This document shows, piece after piece, positions 15,888-23,357 of a stretch of DNA of 64,000 nt. The stretch covers positions 310,001 to 374,000 of the forward strand of contig CAWFXB010000002.1 of the NCBI GenBank assembly GCA_963819755.1. The letters are read 5' to 3'. How positions within the stretch are numbered: the first letter of the stretch is position 1; each line of letters opens with the position of its first letter. This DNA comes from VRUE01 sp963819755 (GTDB lineage: Bacteria; Actinomycetota; Thermoleophilia; Solirubrobacterales; 70-9). A program made the position numbers and the translations under genes. The notes under the pieces are model-generated. The model saw nothing but the letters and a program-made list of their open reading frames with translations. It had not been told where the DNA came from and searched no databases.

Positions 15888-16595
15888 CTAAGCGGGTACC
15901 TCGCGGGAATCGAGGTGGGCAGCGACCTTGCGCTTGACGCGTTGCAGGGCGTTGTCGACGGTCTTCGTGTCGCACTCGAGGCGCTCGGCCGTCGCCTCGT
16001 AGGAGTGGCCGTCGAGGTAGAGCGAGAGGACGCGGCTCTCGAGGTCGGAGAGGACACCCGAGGTGCCCGAGAGGCAGGAGACGAGGCTCTCCAGCTCTTC
16101 GGTCGCGATCACCTGGTTGACCGGGTCGGCGACGCTCGGGCCGGGCAGGATCTCGTCGAGGGTCGTGTCCGAGTCGCCCGCGGCGGCCGGGGTCTGACTG
16201 AACGAGACGTACTGGTTGAGCGGCGTGTGCTTGTTGCGGGTCGCCGTCTTCACGGCGGTGATGATCTGGCGGGTGATGCAGAGCTCGGCAAAGCTGCGGA
16301 AGCTCGACTCGCGGTCGCTGCGGTAGTCGCGAATCGCCTTGTAGAGGCCGAGCAGCCCTTCCTGGATCAGGTCGTCGCTCTCGCCGCCGAGCAGAAAGTA
16401 GGAGGACGCCTTGAGGCGGACGAAGCCGCGGTAGCGCCGCACGATCGAGTCGTAGGCATCGGTCCGCCCCTCCTTCGCTAGGGCGACCAGATAATGATCA
16501 TCAAGTTCAGGTTGAGGGTTAGAGCTTGGCCGGGTCGAGCCGTTGAAGTGCCCGGTGGGGAGCCGCAATTCCTGCGTGGGGGACGATAGAGCCAC
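15888..16595 (-). CDS. sigH: SigH-type RNA polymerase sigma factor
   Basis: The 235-residue protein matches the SigH (sporulation-specific SigH / sigma-30) branch: region 2 (LVALAKEGRTDAYDSIVRRY, GESDDLIQEGLLGLYKAIRD, SSFRSFAELCITRQIITAVK) and region 4 (LSDLESRVLSLYLDGHSYEA, TAERLECDTKTVDNALQRVK). In actinobacteria of this class SigH-like factors are common and need not imply sporulation. The start is GTG behind a strong AAAGGAGAAGG Shine-Dalgarno site. A near-consensus promoter and a structured leader of about 107 nt precede it. The gene converges with the beta-propeller gene, 4 bases apart. Confidence 0.85.
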   Translation of the reverse strand: MALSSPTQELRLPTGHFNGSTRPSSNPQPELDDHYLVALAKEGRTDAYDSIVRRYRGFVRLKASSYFLLGGESDDLIQEGLLGLYKAIRDYRSDRESSFRSFAELCITRQIITAVKTATRNKHTPLNQYVSFSQTPAAAGDSDTTLDEILPGPSVADPVNQVIATEELESLVSCLSGTSGVLSDLESRVLSLYLDGHSYEATAERLECDTKTVDNALQRVKRKVAAHLDSREVPA

Positions 16596-16662
16596 TGATC
16601 CTTCTCCTTTGAGACGAAGGGTCGTGGCGCCGGTACCTCCCCTGGTGGCGCCCTTATTGACA

Positions 16663-16693
16663 GGTGAATCTCAGACTCAAGCTGAGCTTCACC
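16663..16693 (-). promoter_or_regulatory. Hairpin in the sigH leader
   Basis: Two arms, GGTGAA-x-CTCAG and CTGAG-x-TTCACC, pair around a 7-base loop (11 pairs, one mismatch). The structure starts about 9 bases after the inferred transcription start. Nearer the gene two GGCGCC blocks flank the sequence CACCAGGGGAGGTACC and could form a second stem. The Shine-Dalgarno site lies after both, so the leader could modulate sigH expression. Confidence 0.4.
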
Positions 16694-16708
16694 CTTGTTG
16701 GCGGCGTA

Positions 16709-16736
16709 GTCTTACCGCCCAGCAGAGTTCTGTCAA
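16709..16736 (-). promoter_or_regulatory. sigH promoter, near-consensus -35/-10
   Basis: On the minus strand TTGACA is followed after 16 bases by TAAGAC. An A-tract (AAAAAA) within GCGATTGCAAAAAATCGC lies just upstream and could act as an UP element. The predicted start is near base 16702, giving a leader of about 107 nt. Confidence 0.6.
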
Positions 16737-16776
16737 CCCCAAATTGCGATTTTTTGCAATCGCCTCTGTTTGGGTG

Positions 16777-17439
16777 CTACGGGAGCTGGCGTTGACGCGT
16801 AGCCTCGAATAGCAGGGCGGCTGCGGCTGCCGAGACGTTGAGCGAGTCAACCTTGCCAAGGCGGGGCAGAGCCAAGAGGCCGTCGCAAGCTGAGGCGACA
16901 CGGGGCCGGATTCCTTTGCCCTCGCCCCCCAGGACCAGGATGGTCGGGCCGTTCAGGTCGGCGTCCCAGGGTGCCTGGCTTCCGTCCGCGTCGGCGCCCC
17001 AGATCCAGAAGTTGGCCGCCTTCGCCTCGGCGAGCCAGTCGGCCAGGTTGCGGACGCGGGAGATGTCGAGGTGCTCGACCGCGCCTGCGGATGCCTTGCA
17101 GGTGACCGCGGTCACCTCCGCCGAACGGCGTTCGGGGATGACCACGCCAGCGGCACCAGCGAACTCGGCCGAGCGGCAGACCGCGCCCAGATTGCGCGGG
17201 TCCTGGACCTGATCGAGCGCGACCAGCAGCGCTCCCTCACGCCGCAGCAGCGCATTTGGGTCCGCATACGGATACGGATCGACCTCGGCGACGACCCCCT
17301 GATGGTCGGGGGAGCCGCACAGCCCCTCCAGCTCCTCGGCAGACGTCTCCGGCGCACGGCAGACCCAGCGCACGCGTCGCCTCCCCCGCTCCGCCTCCTC
17401 GACCGGGCGGCGTCCGTAGATGACCTGGCTCTCGGCCAT
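16777..17439 (-). CDS. rlmB: 23S rRNA guanosine-2'-O-methyltransferase, TrmH/RlmB family (SpoU)
   Basis: The start is the ATG in TGATG that overlaps the cysS stop by one base; this gives 220 residues beginning MAESQVIYGRRPVEEAERG. The N-terminal substrate-binding domain is followed by the knotted SPOUT domain with LDQVQDPRNLGAVCRSAEFAGA (motif 1), LVLGGEGKGIRP (motif 2) and DSLNVSAAAAALLFEATRQ (motif 3, SAM binding). RlmB-type enzymes methylate the ribose of G2251 in 23S rRNA. The cysS-rlmB order is common in actinobacteria. Slightly shorter than the usual 240-250 residues. Confidence 0.9.
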   Translation of the reverse strand: MAESQVIYGRRPVEEAERGRRRVRWVCRAPETSAEELEGLCGSPDHQGVVAEVDPYPYADPNALLRREGALLVALDQVQDPRNLGAVCRSAEFAGAAGVVIPERRSAEVTAVTCKASAGAVEHLDISRVRNLADWLAEAKAANFWIWGADADGSQAPWDADLNGPTILVLGGEGKGIRPRVASACDGLLALPRLGKVDSLNVSAAAAALLFEATRQRQLP

Positions 17440-18854
17440 CAGACCTTGGGAACCAACTTCGCGCCCCCAGCCCCATCCCGAACCTCCCAACCAAGCTCGG
17501 CAAGCCGGTCCCGAATCTCATCCGCACGACTGAAGTCCTTGGCAGCCCGCGCCTCCTCCCGCTCAGCAAGCAGCTCCTCCGCCTCCGCGTCGCCAGCCTG
17601 CTCAACCTCCGCGAGGGACCCAAGCCCCACAAGCTCCAACATCTCTCGTACCGTCTCCGACGCCCTCGGAACAGCTTCCCGGTTAGCTTCGCCGACAAGC
17701 TCAAACACCTCAGCCATAGCCCGCGGGGTGTTGAAGTCGTCGGCCAGCGCATAGCGAAAGGCCGCGAGGCGAGAGCCGGGGGGTCCCCCGATGGGAACTT
17801 GTGAGCCGGCGAGACCAGGACCCGAGTCCGGCGCCTCAGCGCGGGTTCCCAGCGGGGGACCCCCCGGCTCTCGCCCCCCATGCTCCCGAAAGAAGTTCCG
17901 CAGCCGCTCCACCTGCGCCACAGCCTGCTCCATCTGCTCGGCCCCAAAGGCCAGCGGCTGCCGATAATGCCCGGAGACCAGGTACGCCACCACCGCCTCA
18001 CGCCCATAGCGATCGAGCGCCTCGGAGAGCTGGAAGATGTTGCCCTCGGACTTCGACATCTTCTCGGCATCGGTCTCAACCATCCCGTTGTGCATCCAGA
18101 GGCGGGCAAACGGGCGGCCGGCGGCCTCGGACTGCGCGATCTCGTTCTCGTGATGGGGAAAGACGAGGTCAGAGCCGCCGCCGTGGATCGCGAAGGACGG
18201 TCCCAGCTCAGCCTCGGCCATCGCCGAGCACTCGATATGCCAACCGGGCCGCCCAGGCCCCCAAGGCGAATCCCATTGCGTGTCCTCGCCCTCCTTGTGA
18301 GCCTTCCAGAGCGCGAAGTCGAGCGGACTCTCCTTCAGCGATGCCGACCCGGCCTCCTCACCCTGGTCCATGTCCTCGGTGCGCCGGTTTGAGAGCTTCC
18401 CGTAAGGGCTGTAGCTGCGCACCTTGAAGTAGACGTCGCCGCCCGACTCATAGGCATGTCCGGTGTCGATCAGCTCGGCAATCAACTCGAGGATCTCGCC
18501 GATCGTCTCCGTCGCCAGCGGCTCCGCATCGGGACGCCCCAGCCCCAGTCGACCGGTGTCCTCAAAGTAGGCCTGGGCCATCCGCGCGGCGAACTCCCCC
18601 GACGGCTCTCCGGCCACCTTCGCCGCATCGTAGATCTTGTCGTTGATGTCGGTGACGTTGATGACGAGACGGGCCTCGTAGCCCTCGGCCTTCAAAAACC
18701 GAGCGAGCAAGGAAAACACAACGAAGGGCCGGGCATTGCCGATGTGAATCCGGCTGTAGACCGTGGGGCCGCACGCATAGATCCCGATCTCCTCGTCGGA
18801 GTCGAGCGCGCGCAGCTCGCCGCTCAGCGTGTCCCTGATTCGCACCTCTCGCAT
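17439..18854 (-). CDS. cysS: Cysteinyl-tRNA synthetase
   Basis: A class I aminoacyl-tRNA synthetase of 471 residues. Motifs in order: CGPTVYSRIHIGNARPFVVF with the zinc-ligand Cys and the HIGH-type signature, the zinc-site region WHIECSAMAEAELG, HGGGSDLVFPHHENEIAQSE, and KMSKSEGN. It charges tRNA-Cys. Residues 327-362, in the loop between NFFREHGGR and FRYALADDFNTPRAM, are encoded by a 108-bp inverted-repeat element and are rich in Gly/Pro; the loop joins two helices at the edge of the anticodon-side domain and should tolerate it. Coupled to rlmB by TGATG. Confidence 0.96.
   Translation of the reverse strand: MREVRIRDTLSGELRALDSDEEIGIYACGPTVYSRIHIGNARPFVVFSLLARFLKAEGYEARLVINVTDINDKIYDAAKVAGEPSGEFAARMAQAYFEDTGRLGLGRPDAEPLATETIGEILELIAELIDTGHAYESGGDVYFKVRSYSPYGKLSNRRTEDMDQGEEAGSASLKESPLDFALWKAHKEGEDTQWDSPWGPGRPGWHIECSAMAEAELGPSFAIHGGGSDLVFPHHENEIAQSEAAGRPFARLWMHNGMVETDAEKMSKSEGNIFQLSEALDRYGREAVVAYLVSGHYRQPLAFGAEQMEQAVAQVERLRNFFREHGGREPGGPPLGTRAEAPDSGPGLAGSQVPIGGPPGSRLAAFRYALADDFNTPRAMAEVFELVGEANREAVPRASETVREMLELVGLGSLAEVEQAGDAEAEELLAEREEARAAKDFSRADEIRDRLAELGWEVRDGAGGAKLVPKV
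17768..17875. repeat. In-frame palindromic element inside cysS (31-bp inverted repeats)
   Basis: Two 31-bp arms (17768-17798 and 17845-17875) are reverse complements with one mismatch and are separated by 46 bp. The arms carry the core GCCGGGGGGTCCCCCG. The whole unit is 108 bp, exactly 36 codons, and keeps the cysS frame open, encoding a Gly/Pro-rich segment. The spacer itself holds a smaller inverted pair (GCCGG/CCGGC). No flanking target duplication is evident. This resembles the in-frame palindromic elements known in Rickettsia genes. Confidence 0.85.
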
Positions 18855-18875
18855 CGGTGCGGATGCTAGAGAGGA

Positions 18876-19730
18876 CTAGAAGGTGCGGTATCCAGCGCCC
18901 GACGGAGACTCGTTGCGCGACCACGCCGGGGCGGTCTCGTCGGCCGCGGCGAGCACCTCGCGCCGTGCTTTCTTGGCGCTGGCCTTGATCTCGTCCTCGG
19001 CGGCGCGGCGCAAGCGCTCCTCGCGCTGTTCGGCCTGGCCTCGGATCCGCTCCGACTCGGCCTGCAGTTGCTCCTCTGCCCGTGCCTTGGCCTTCTCGGT
19101 CGCCTCGCCTTCGACCTTCTCGATCAGCTTTTGCACCCGCTCCTCGGCCTCGCGGCGGACGTCCACGGTGCCCTGCATCACCCGCTCCTCGATCTCGGCC
19201 TCGAGCCGGACGGCAATCTGGTGGGCCTCTTCGGCGCGTGCCTCGGCCTCGGCCGCGCGCTGCTCGGCCGCGGCGACACGGCGGTCGGCCTCGGCCTGCA
19301 CCTTTTCGAGCACCTCGCCGGTCCGCTTGGAAGCCTCCGCTTCGACCCGCTTGACTGCATTGGAGGTGGTCTGGTCGGCCTGAGCCTTGCCTGCGGTCAG
19401 TTGAGTGGCGAACGCCTCGCGATCAGCCTCGGCCCGCTTCTGCGCCCGCTCGAAGGCTTTCTCGGCGCGATCGCGGCCCTCCTCGGCGCCCGCTACCCGC
19501 GCCTCGACCGCGCGGCGCTTATCGCGCTCGGCGGCGATCCGCTCGCGGCCTTCCTCGCCAAGCTTCGCCAGCGTCGCCTTTGCCCGCGCCTTGATCGCAT
19601 CGCGACTGGCCTCGGCTTCGGCGACGCGGGCCTCGCTCTTCCGCACCCACTCGAGCGCCTGGCTGGCGACGCCGTGAAGCTCCTCGGTCGCCTCAGCTAC
19701 CGCGCTCAGCTTGACTGCGGGTTCGCCCAT
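18876..19730 (-). CDS. Long coiled-coil protein
   Basis: After a short N terminus almost all of the 284 residues (about 45-270) form one continuous charged heptad pattern rich in Ala, Glu, Arg and Lys, with no membrane segment and a short Ser/Gly tail. I recognise no family; similar actinobacterial proteins are annotated as DivIVA-like or hypothetical, but the conserved DivIVA N terminus is absent. The start at ATG (MGEPAVKLS) was preferred because TAGGTT ends exactly 7 bases upstream, a leaderless arrangement; an upstream ATG (MASGARS) behind GAGGGGTGG is an alternative. Confidence 0.65.
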   Translation of the reverse strand: MGEPAVKLSAVAEATEELHGVASQALEWVRKSEARVAEAEASRDAIKARAKATLAKLGEEGRERIAAERDKRRAVEARVAGAEEGRDRAEKAFERAQKRAEADREAFATQLTAGKAQADQTTSNAVKRVEAEASKRTGEVLEKVQAEADRRVAAAEQRAAEAEARAEEAHQIAVRLEAEIEERVMQGTVDVRREAEERVQKLIEKVEGEATEKAKARAEEQLQAESERIRGQAEQREERLRRAAEDEIKASAKKARREVLAAADETAPAWSRNESPSGAGYRTF

Positions 19731-19819
19731 TCGTCGCAACCTACTACGGGCTCCGGAAGCCATGCCACCCCTCGCCTCAGCAAATAGCCGCAATTAGCGG
19801 CAGCGGTCTAAATACAGCC

Positions 19820-21469
19820 CTAAGCGGACTTCTCGGCCTCGCGCGCATGCAGTTCGCGCTTGAGGATCTTGCCGGTTGCATTGCGCGGCAGCTCGTCCAC
19901 GAACTCGACTTCCCGCGGCGCCTTGTAGCCGGCCAGATGCTCCTTGACGTGGGCCTTGAGATCTTCCTCGGAGACCTCGGCGCCCTCATTGACGACGACG
20001 AACGCCTTCAGCCGCTGGCCGAACTCGTCGTCCTCGACGCCGATCACGGCCACCTCGACCACCGCCTCGTGGCCGGCCAGCAGGTCCTCGACCTCGCGCG
20101 GGAAGACGTTCTCGCCGCCGGAGACGATCATCTCGTCGTCGCGACCGTCGATGAAGAGCCGCCCGGCGGGATCGATGTGACCGACGTCGCCGCTGCTCAG
20201 CAGGCCGTCGATTGCGTCCTTGCCGCCGCCGCCGGTATAGCCCTCGAAGGACATCTCGTTGCCGACGAAGATCCGGCCCACCTCTCCGCGTGGAACCTCG
20301 TGCCCCTGCTCGTCATAGAGCCGCACCACGGTGCCCCGGGGCGCCCGGCCTGCGGTGCCAGGCGCTGCCCGCAGTTCCTGCGGCGTGGCGACGGTCGCGT
20401 AGGCGACCTCGGTTGAGCCGTAGAGGTTGTAGATGTTGTCTCCGAAGCGATCCATCCAGGCGATCGCCAGCTCGCCTGGCAGCGACGAGCCCGAGAGCGA
20501 GGTGATCCGCAGCGAGGAAAGGTCGTACTTGTCGAGCGTCTCCTCGGGCAACTGGAGGATGCGCTGGAGCATCACCGGGACCGCGCCGAGGACCTGGGCA
20601 CGGTGCTCCTGCACGGCTCGCAACGTCTCCTCCGGGTCGAAGCGGCGTCGCAACACGATCGTCGCGGCGGTCGGCAGGCTCATGATGAAGTGAAAGAAGC
20701 CCCAGGAGTGAAAGAGCGGCGCCGCGATCATCATCGTGTCGCGGCTCCGGTAGGGGATCCGGTCGATCAGCGCCGCCAACGCGAACAGCCCGTCGGGGCT
20801 GGAGCGCTGCGCGCCCTTCGGCGTCCCCGTCGTGCCCGAGGTGAGGATGACGAAGCGCGGTTTGTCGGGTGGCGGCTTCAGGTCCGAGTCGCCGGCCGAG
20901 GCGATCAGCGAGTCGAGCGTCGGCACCTCGGACTCGCCGCCGGCCCAGCCCACGACCCGCTCCACGCTCGCGTCAACCCCGTCGAGCAGCTCGGTGAACT
21001 CCTCGTCGTAGACGAGCGCCTTGGGACCCTCGCGGCGCGTCACCTCGGCGAGCTGAGGCCCGGCGAACATCGTGTTGAGATAGAGCGCGCTGGCGCCAAG
21101 CTTGGCGGCCGCGAGCGTCGTCTCGATGAAGCCGCGATGGTTGCGACACATGATCCCGATCCCGTCGCCGTAGCCGACCCCCATCCGCTCGAAGGCGTGG
21201 GCGAGCGCGTTGGTGCGCCGTTGCAACTGTTCGAAGGTGAGCGAGCCGCGCTCGTCGATCAGCGCGGTCTCGTGCGGATGGTGGATCGCCGCGGTGGTGA
21301 TGCCGAGGGCCGGCGAGGCACCCCAGCGGACCAAGGCGGAGACGACCTTCACCGCCTTGTCGGGTCGGTGTAGAGCGGCGACGCCGGCCTCGTGCAGCAC
21401 CTTGATCTCGAACGCTTTGTCCGAGGCGGCCTGTCGCGCACTTGCTGCGATCGATCCGAGCGTGCTCAT
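19820..21469 (-). CDS. Acyl-CoA synthetase (AMP-binding, long-chain fatty acid-CoA ligase type)
   Basis: A 549-residue member of the adenylate-forming family. Core motifs are present in order: the P-loop-like ILTSGTTGTPKGAQR, the NLYGSTEVAYA adenine-binding region, the hinge GRDDEMIVSGGENVFPREVE and the C-terminal catalytic lysine in NATGKILKREL. These enzymes activate a carboxylate as acyl-AMP and transfer it to CoA; the long N terminus and overall pattern suggest a fatty acid substrate. It ends 13 bases after the ispF stop region on the same strand order (ispF is upstream). The neighbouring ispF and PHP genes have unrelated functions. Confidence 0.88.
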   Translation of the reverse strand: MSTLGSIAASARQAASDKAFEIKVLHEAGVAALHRPDKAVKVVSALVRWGASPALGITTAAIHHPHETALIDERGSLTFEQLQRRTNALAHAFERMGVGYGDGIGIMCRNHRGFIETTLAAAKLGASALYLNTMFAGPQLAEVTRREGPKALVYDEEFTELLDGVDASVERVVGWAGGESEVPTLDSLIASAGDSDLKPPPDKPRFVILTSGTTGTPKGAQRSSPDGLFALAALIDRIPYRSRDTMMIAAPLFHSWGFFHFIMSLPTAATIVLRRRFDPEETLRAVQEHRAQVLGAVPVMLQRILQLPEETLDKYDLSSLRITSLSGSSLPGELAIAWMDRFGDNIYNLYGSTEVAYATVATPQELRAAPGTAGRAPRGTVVRLYDEQGHEVPRGEVGRIFVGNEMSFEGYTGGGGKDAIDGLLSSGDVGHIDPAGRLFIDGRDDEMIVSGGENVFPREVEDLLAGHEAVVEVAVIGVEDDEFGQRLKAFVVVNEGAEVSEEDLKAHVKEHLAGYKAPREVEFVDELPRNATGKILKRELHAREAEKSA

Positions 21470-21482
21470 CGGGCTCGGAAGC

Positions 21483-21938
21483 CTATTCGCTCTCCACCGA
21501 AGCCACGGCTATGCAGGCGATTCCCTCACCGCGACCGATCCAGCCCATGCCCTCGTTGGTGGTCGCCTTGACGCTGACCCGGGCGGAGGTGGCCTCGGCG
21601 AGGATGCGCTCCATCTCGGCGCGGTGGGCCGCCAGCCGGGGCGCCTCGCAGATCAGGGTGGCGTCGATGTTGAGGATCCTGCCGCCGATCGTGCCGACGA
21701 CGGTGCGCAGCATGTCGATCGAGTCGGCGTCGCGCCAGCGCTCCTCGTCGTCGGGGAAGAGAGTGCCGATGTCGCCCCCTCCGGCCGCTCCGAGCAGGGC
21801 GTCGATCACGGCGTGGGTCAGCACGTCGGCATCGGAGTGGCCACTGAGCCCGCGCTCGTGCTCGATCTCGACCCCGCCCAGAATCAGGGGCAGGCCCTCG
21901 GCGAAGCGGTGGCTGTCATAGCCAATACCGACGCTCAT
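21483..21938 (-). CDS. ispF: 2-C-methyl-D-erythritol 2,4-cyclodiphosphate synthase
   Basis: The 151-residue protein has all IspF motifs: GIGYDSHRF (metal-binding Asp and His at the N terminus), GGVEIEHERGLSGHSDADVLTHA, the FPDDEERWRDADS active-site loop, and the C-terminal ATTNEGMGWIGRGEGIA. It closes the cyclic diphosphate in the MEP route to isoprenoids. In many actinobacteria ispD lies next to ispF; here ispD sits 2.5 kb away with unrelated genes between. It starts 4 bases after the PHP phosphatase gene, so both are probably co-transcribed. Confidence 0.95.
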   Translation of the reverse strand: MSVGIGYDSHRFAEGLPLILGGVEIEHERGLSGHSDADVLTHAVIDALLGAAGGGDIGTLFPDDEERWRDADSIDMLRTVVGTIGGRILNIDATLICEAPRLAAHRAEMERILAEATSARVSVKATTNEGMGWIGRGEGIACIAVASVESE

Positions 21939-21942
21939 CAGT

Positions 21943-22788
21943 TCAGCGATTCTCGCTTACCCGCGCCGGCAGCGGCTCCAAACGACGCTGACGACGCGCG
22001 AAGACACTGATCTCCTCGACGCCGAGATCGGCGAGGAGCTCCAAGGCGCGGTCGTAGCCGAAGCCGACCTGCTCCGGCAGGTGGGCGTCGGAGGAGAGGG
22101 CGAACGGCGCACCGGCTTCGACGCACATCTCGGCGAAGGCCGGCGCGGGATAGAGCTCGCCGATGGGCTTGCGCAGCCCGGCGGTCGAGAGCTCGACGGC
22201 GATCCCGCTTTCGGCGATCGCCTCCACGGCGGGCTCGTAGTAATGGCGCGGGTCGCGCCCGGGAAGCGGCCTGGCGCGGCCCCAAACCTTGACCAGGTCG
22301 GGATGGGCGAGAATGTCGAAGAGGCCCGAGCGGGCGCACTCGGCCAGCGCCTCGAAGTAGCGGCGCCAGACCTCATCGGCATCCCCCCGCCCCTCCCAGA
22401 CGTCCCAGGACTCGTGGTCGACCGCCGCCTCGCCGACGAAGTGGACCGAGCCGACCACGTAGTCGAAGTCGTGCGCCTCGAGCAGGTTCGCGGTGCGGTC
22501 TTCGGCACCGGGAACGAAGTCGCACTCGACCCCGAGCTTGAGGCCGGCGCCGCGCACGAACTCGCAGTAGGCATCGAGGTCGTCGCGCGCCTCCTCCTCC
22601 CAGAACGGATGCCGCCAGAGCGCCAGGGCCTGGGTGAAGCGGTAGATGTGCTCGGAGACGCCCATCTCGTCGATCCCGGCCGCCGCCGCGGCCTCGCGGT
22701 AGCGCTCGACGTTCTCAGCGGTGAAGTACCGCTCCGGCGTCGTGTCGGGCTCATCCGGCCGCAGGTGGAGGTGGTAGTCGGTCAGCAT
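21943..22788 (-). CDS. PHP-family histidinol-phosphatase-like hydrolase
   Basis: The 281-residue product begins MLTDYHLHLRPDEPDTTPE, with the first metal-binding HxH of the PHP domain, and continues with GVSEHIYRF, GVECDFVPG, GSVHFVG, DILAHPDLVK and LSSDAHLPEQVG, all PHP metal ligands. Homologues dephosphorylate L-histidinol phosphate (HisK/HisJ type), but no other his gene is present, so a different phosphoester substrate is possible. The ATG follows TAGCGT by 10 bases; that -10 overlaps the promoter of the divergent gene. ispF follows 4 bases after the stop. Confidence 0.82.
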   Translation of the reverse strand: MLTDYHLHLRPDEPDTTPERYFTAENVERYREAAAAAGIDEMGVSEHIYRFTQALALWRHPFWEEEARDDLDAYCEFVRGAGLKLGVECDFVPGAEDRTANLLEAHDFDYVVGSVHFVGEAAVDHESWDVWEGRGDADEVWRRYFEALAECARSGLFDILAHPDLVKVWGRARPLPGRDPRHYYEPAVEAIAESGIAVELSTAGLRKPIGELYPAPAFAEMCVEAGAPFALSSDAHLPEQVGFGYDRALELLADLGVEEISVFARRQRRLEPLPARVSENR

Positions 22789-22797
22789 CGCCCCGGA

Positions 22798-22804
22798 TAC
22801 GCTA
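22798..22804. promoter_or_regulatory. Symmetric bidirectional -10 (PHP phosphatase / hypothetical gene)
   Basis: The heptamer TACGCTA reads TACGCT on the plus strand and TAGCGT on the minus strand, so a single site provides a TANNNT -10 in both directions. The plus-strand GTG starts 6 bases later and the minus-strand ATG 10 bases later. Confidence 0.55.
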
Positions 22805-22809
22805 CCCCC

Positions 22810-23352
22810 GTGCCGCCGACACTGGTCCTCGCATCAGGGACTGCCGCCGAATGGGTGACGGCCTTGGGCACGGTCCTGCTCGGTGTCGCAGCAGGGCTCT
22901 GGACCCTCTTCAACTTCCGCCGGAACCGGCGCGTCGAGGCCGCTCGTTGGGTTCGGGACATCTTCCGCGACTTCTACCTCGATGATCGCTACAACGAGGT
23001 CAAACGCGCGATTGAGTACGACTACGGAAGCACGCTCGAGCCGCTCCTCGAGCAACGTCTGACAAACCCCGAGAGACGGGTCGACTCCAGCGAGGTCGAG
23101 CTGCTCGGACAGCTCGACATGTTCCTCAACTACTTCGAGCACCTTCTCTACCTGGAAGAGGAGGGACACTTTGCCCAGCGGGACCAGCAGGCGGTCTTCA
23201 GATACTGGTTTGCCCTGTTGGCCGATCCGAAGCGCGCGGCCGTCCGACAATACGCGGACAAGGGCAAATTCAGGCGGGTGGCGGTGGCTATCGCGGCGGC
23301 GTCGGGCAACTCGACGCCTCGCTCTGGGCAGCGCACCGCGCGGATACCCTGA
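22810..23352 (+). CDS. Hypothetical protein with one N-terminal membrane helix
   Basis: Start is GTG, 6 bases after the TACGCT -10, giving 180 residues. One hydrophobic helix (about residues 12-32, WVTALGTVLLGVAAGLWTLF) is followed by a basic stop-transfer NFRRNRR and a cytoplasmic helical domain with YFEHLLYLEEEGH and QAVFRYWFALLADP segments. This plan resembles small membrane-tethered DUF4760-like proteins, but I am not sure of the family and do not assign a function. It ends 5 bases before the DUF389 gene, whose own -10 element overlaps the stop region. Confidence 0.6.
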   Translation: MPPTLVLASGTAAEWVTALGTVLLGVAAGLWTLFNFRRNRRVEAARWVRDIFRDFYLDDRYNEVKRAIEYDYGSTLEPLLEQRLTNPERRVDSSEVELLGQLDMFLNYFEHLLYLEEEGHFAQRDQQAVFRYWFALLADPKRAAVRQYADKGKFRRVAVAIAAASGNSTPRSGQRTARIP

Positions 23353-23357
23353 ACGCC

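Noticed and set aside
22081..22809. Plus-strand extension of the hypothetical gene at 22810 back through the PHP phosphatase gene
   Set aside because: It is antisense to an intact gene; the GTG at 22810 has its own -10 element.
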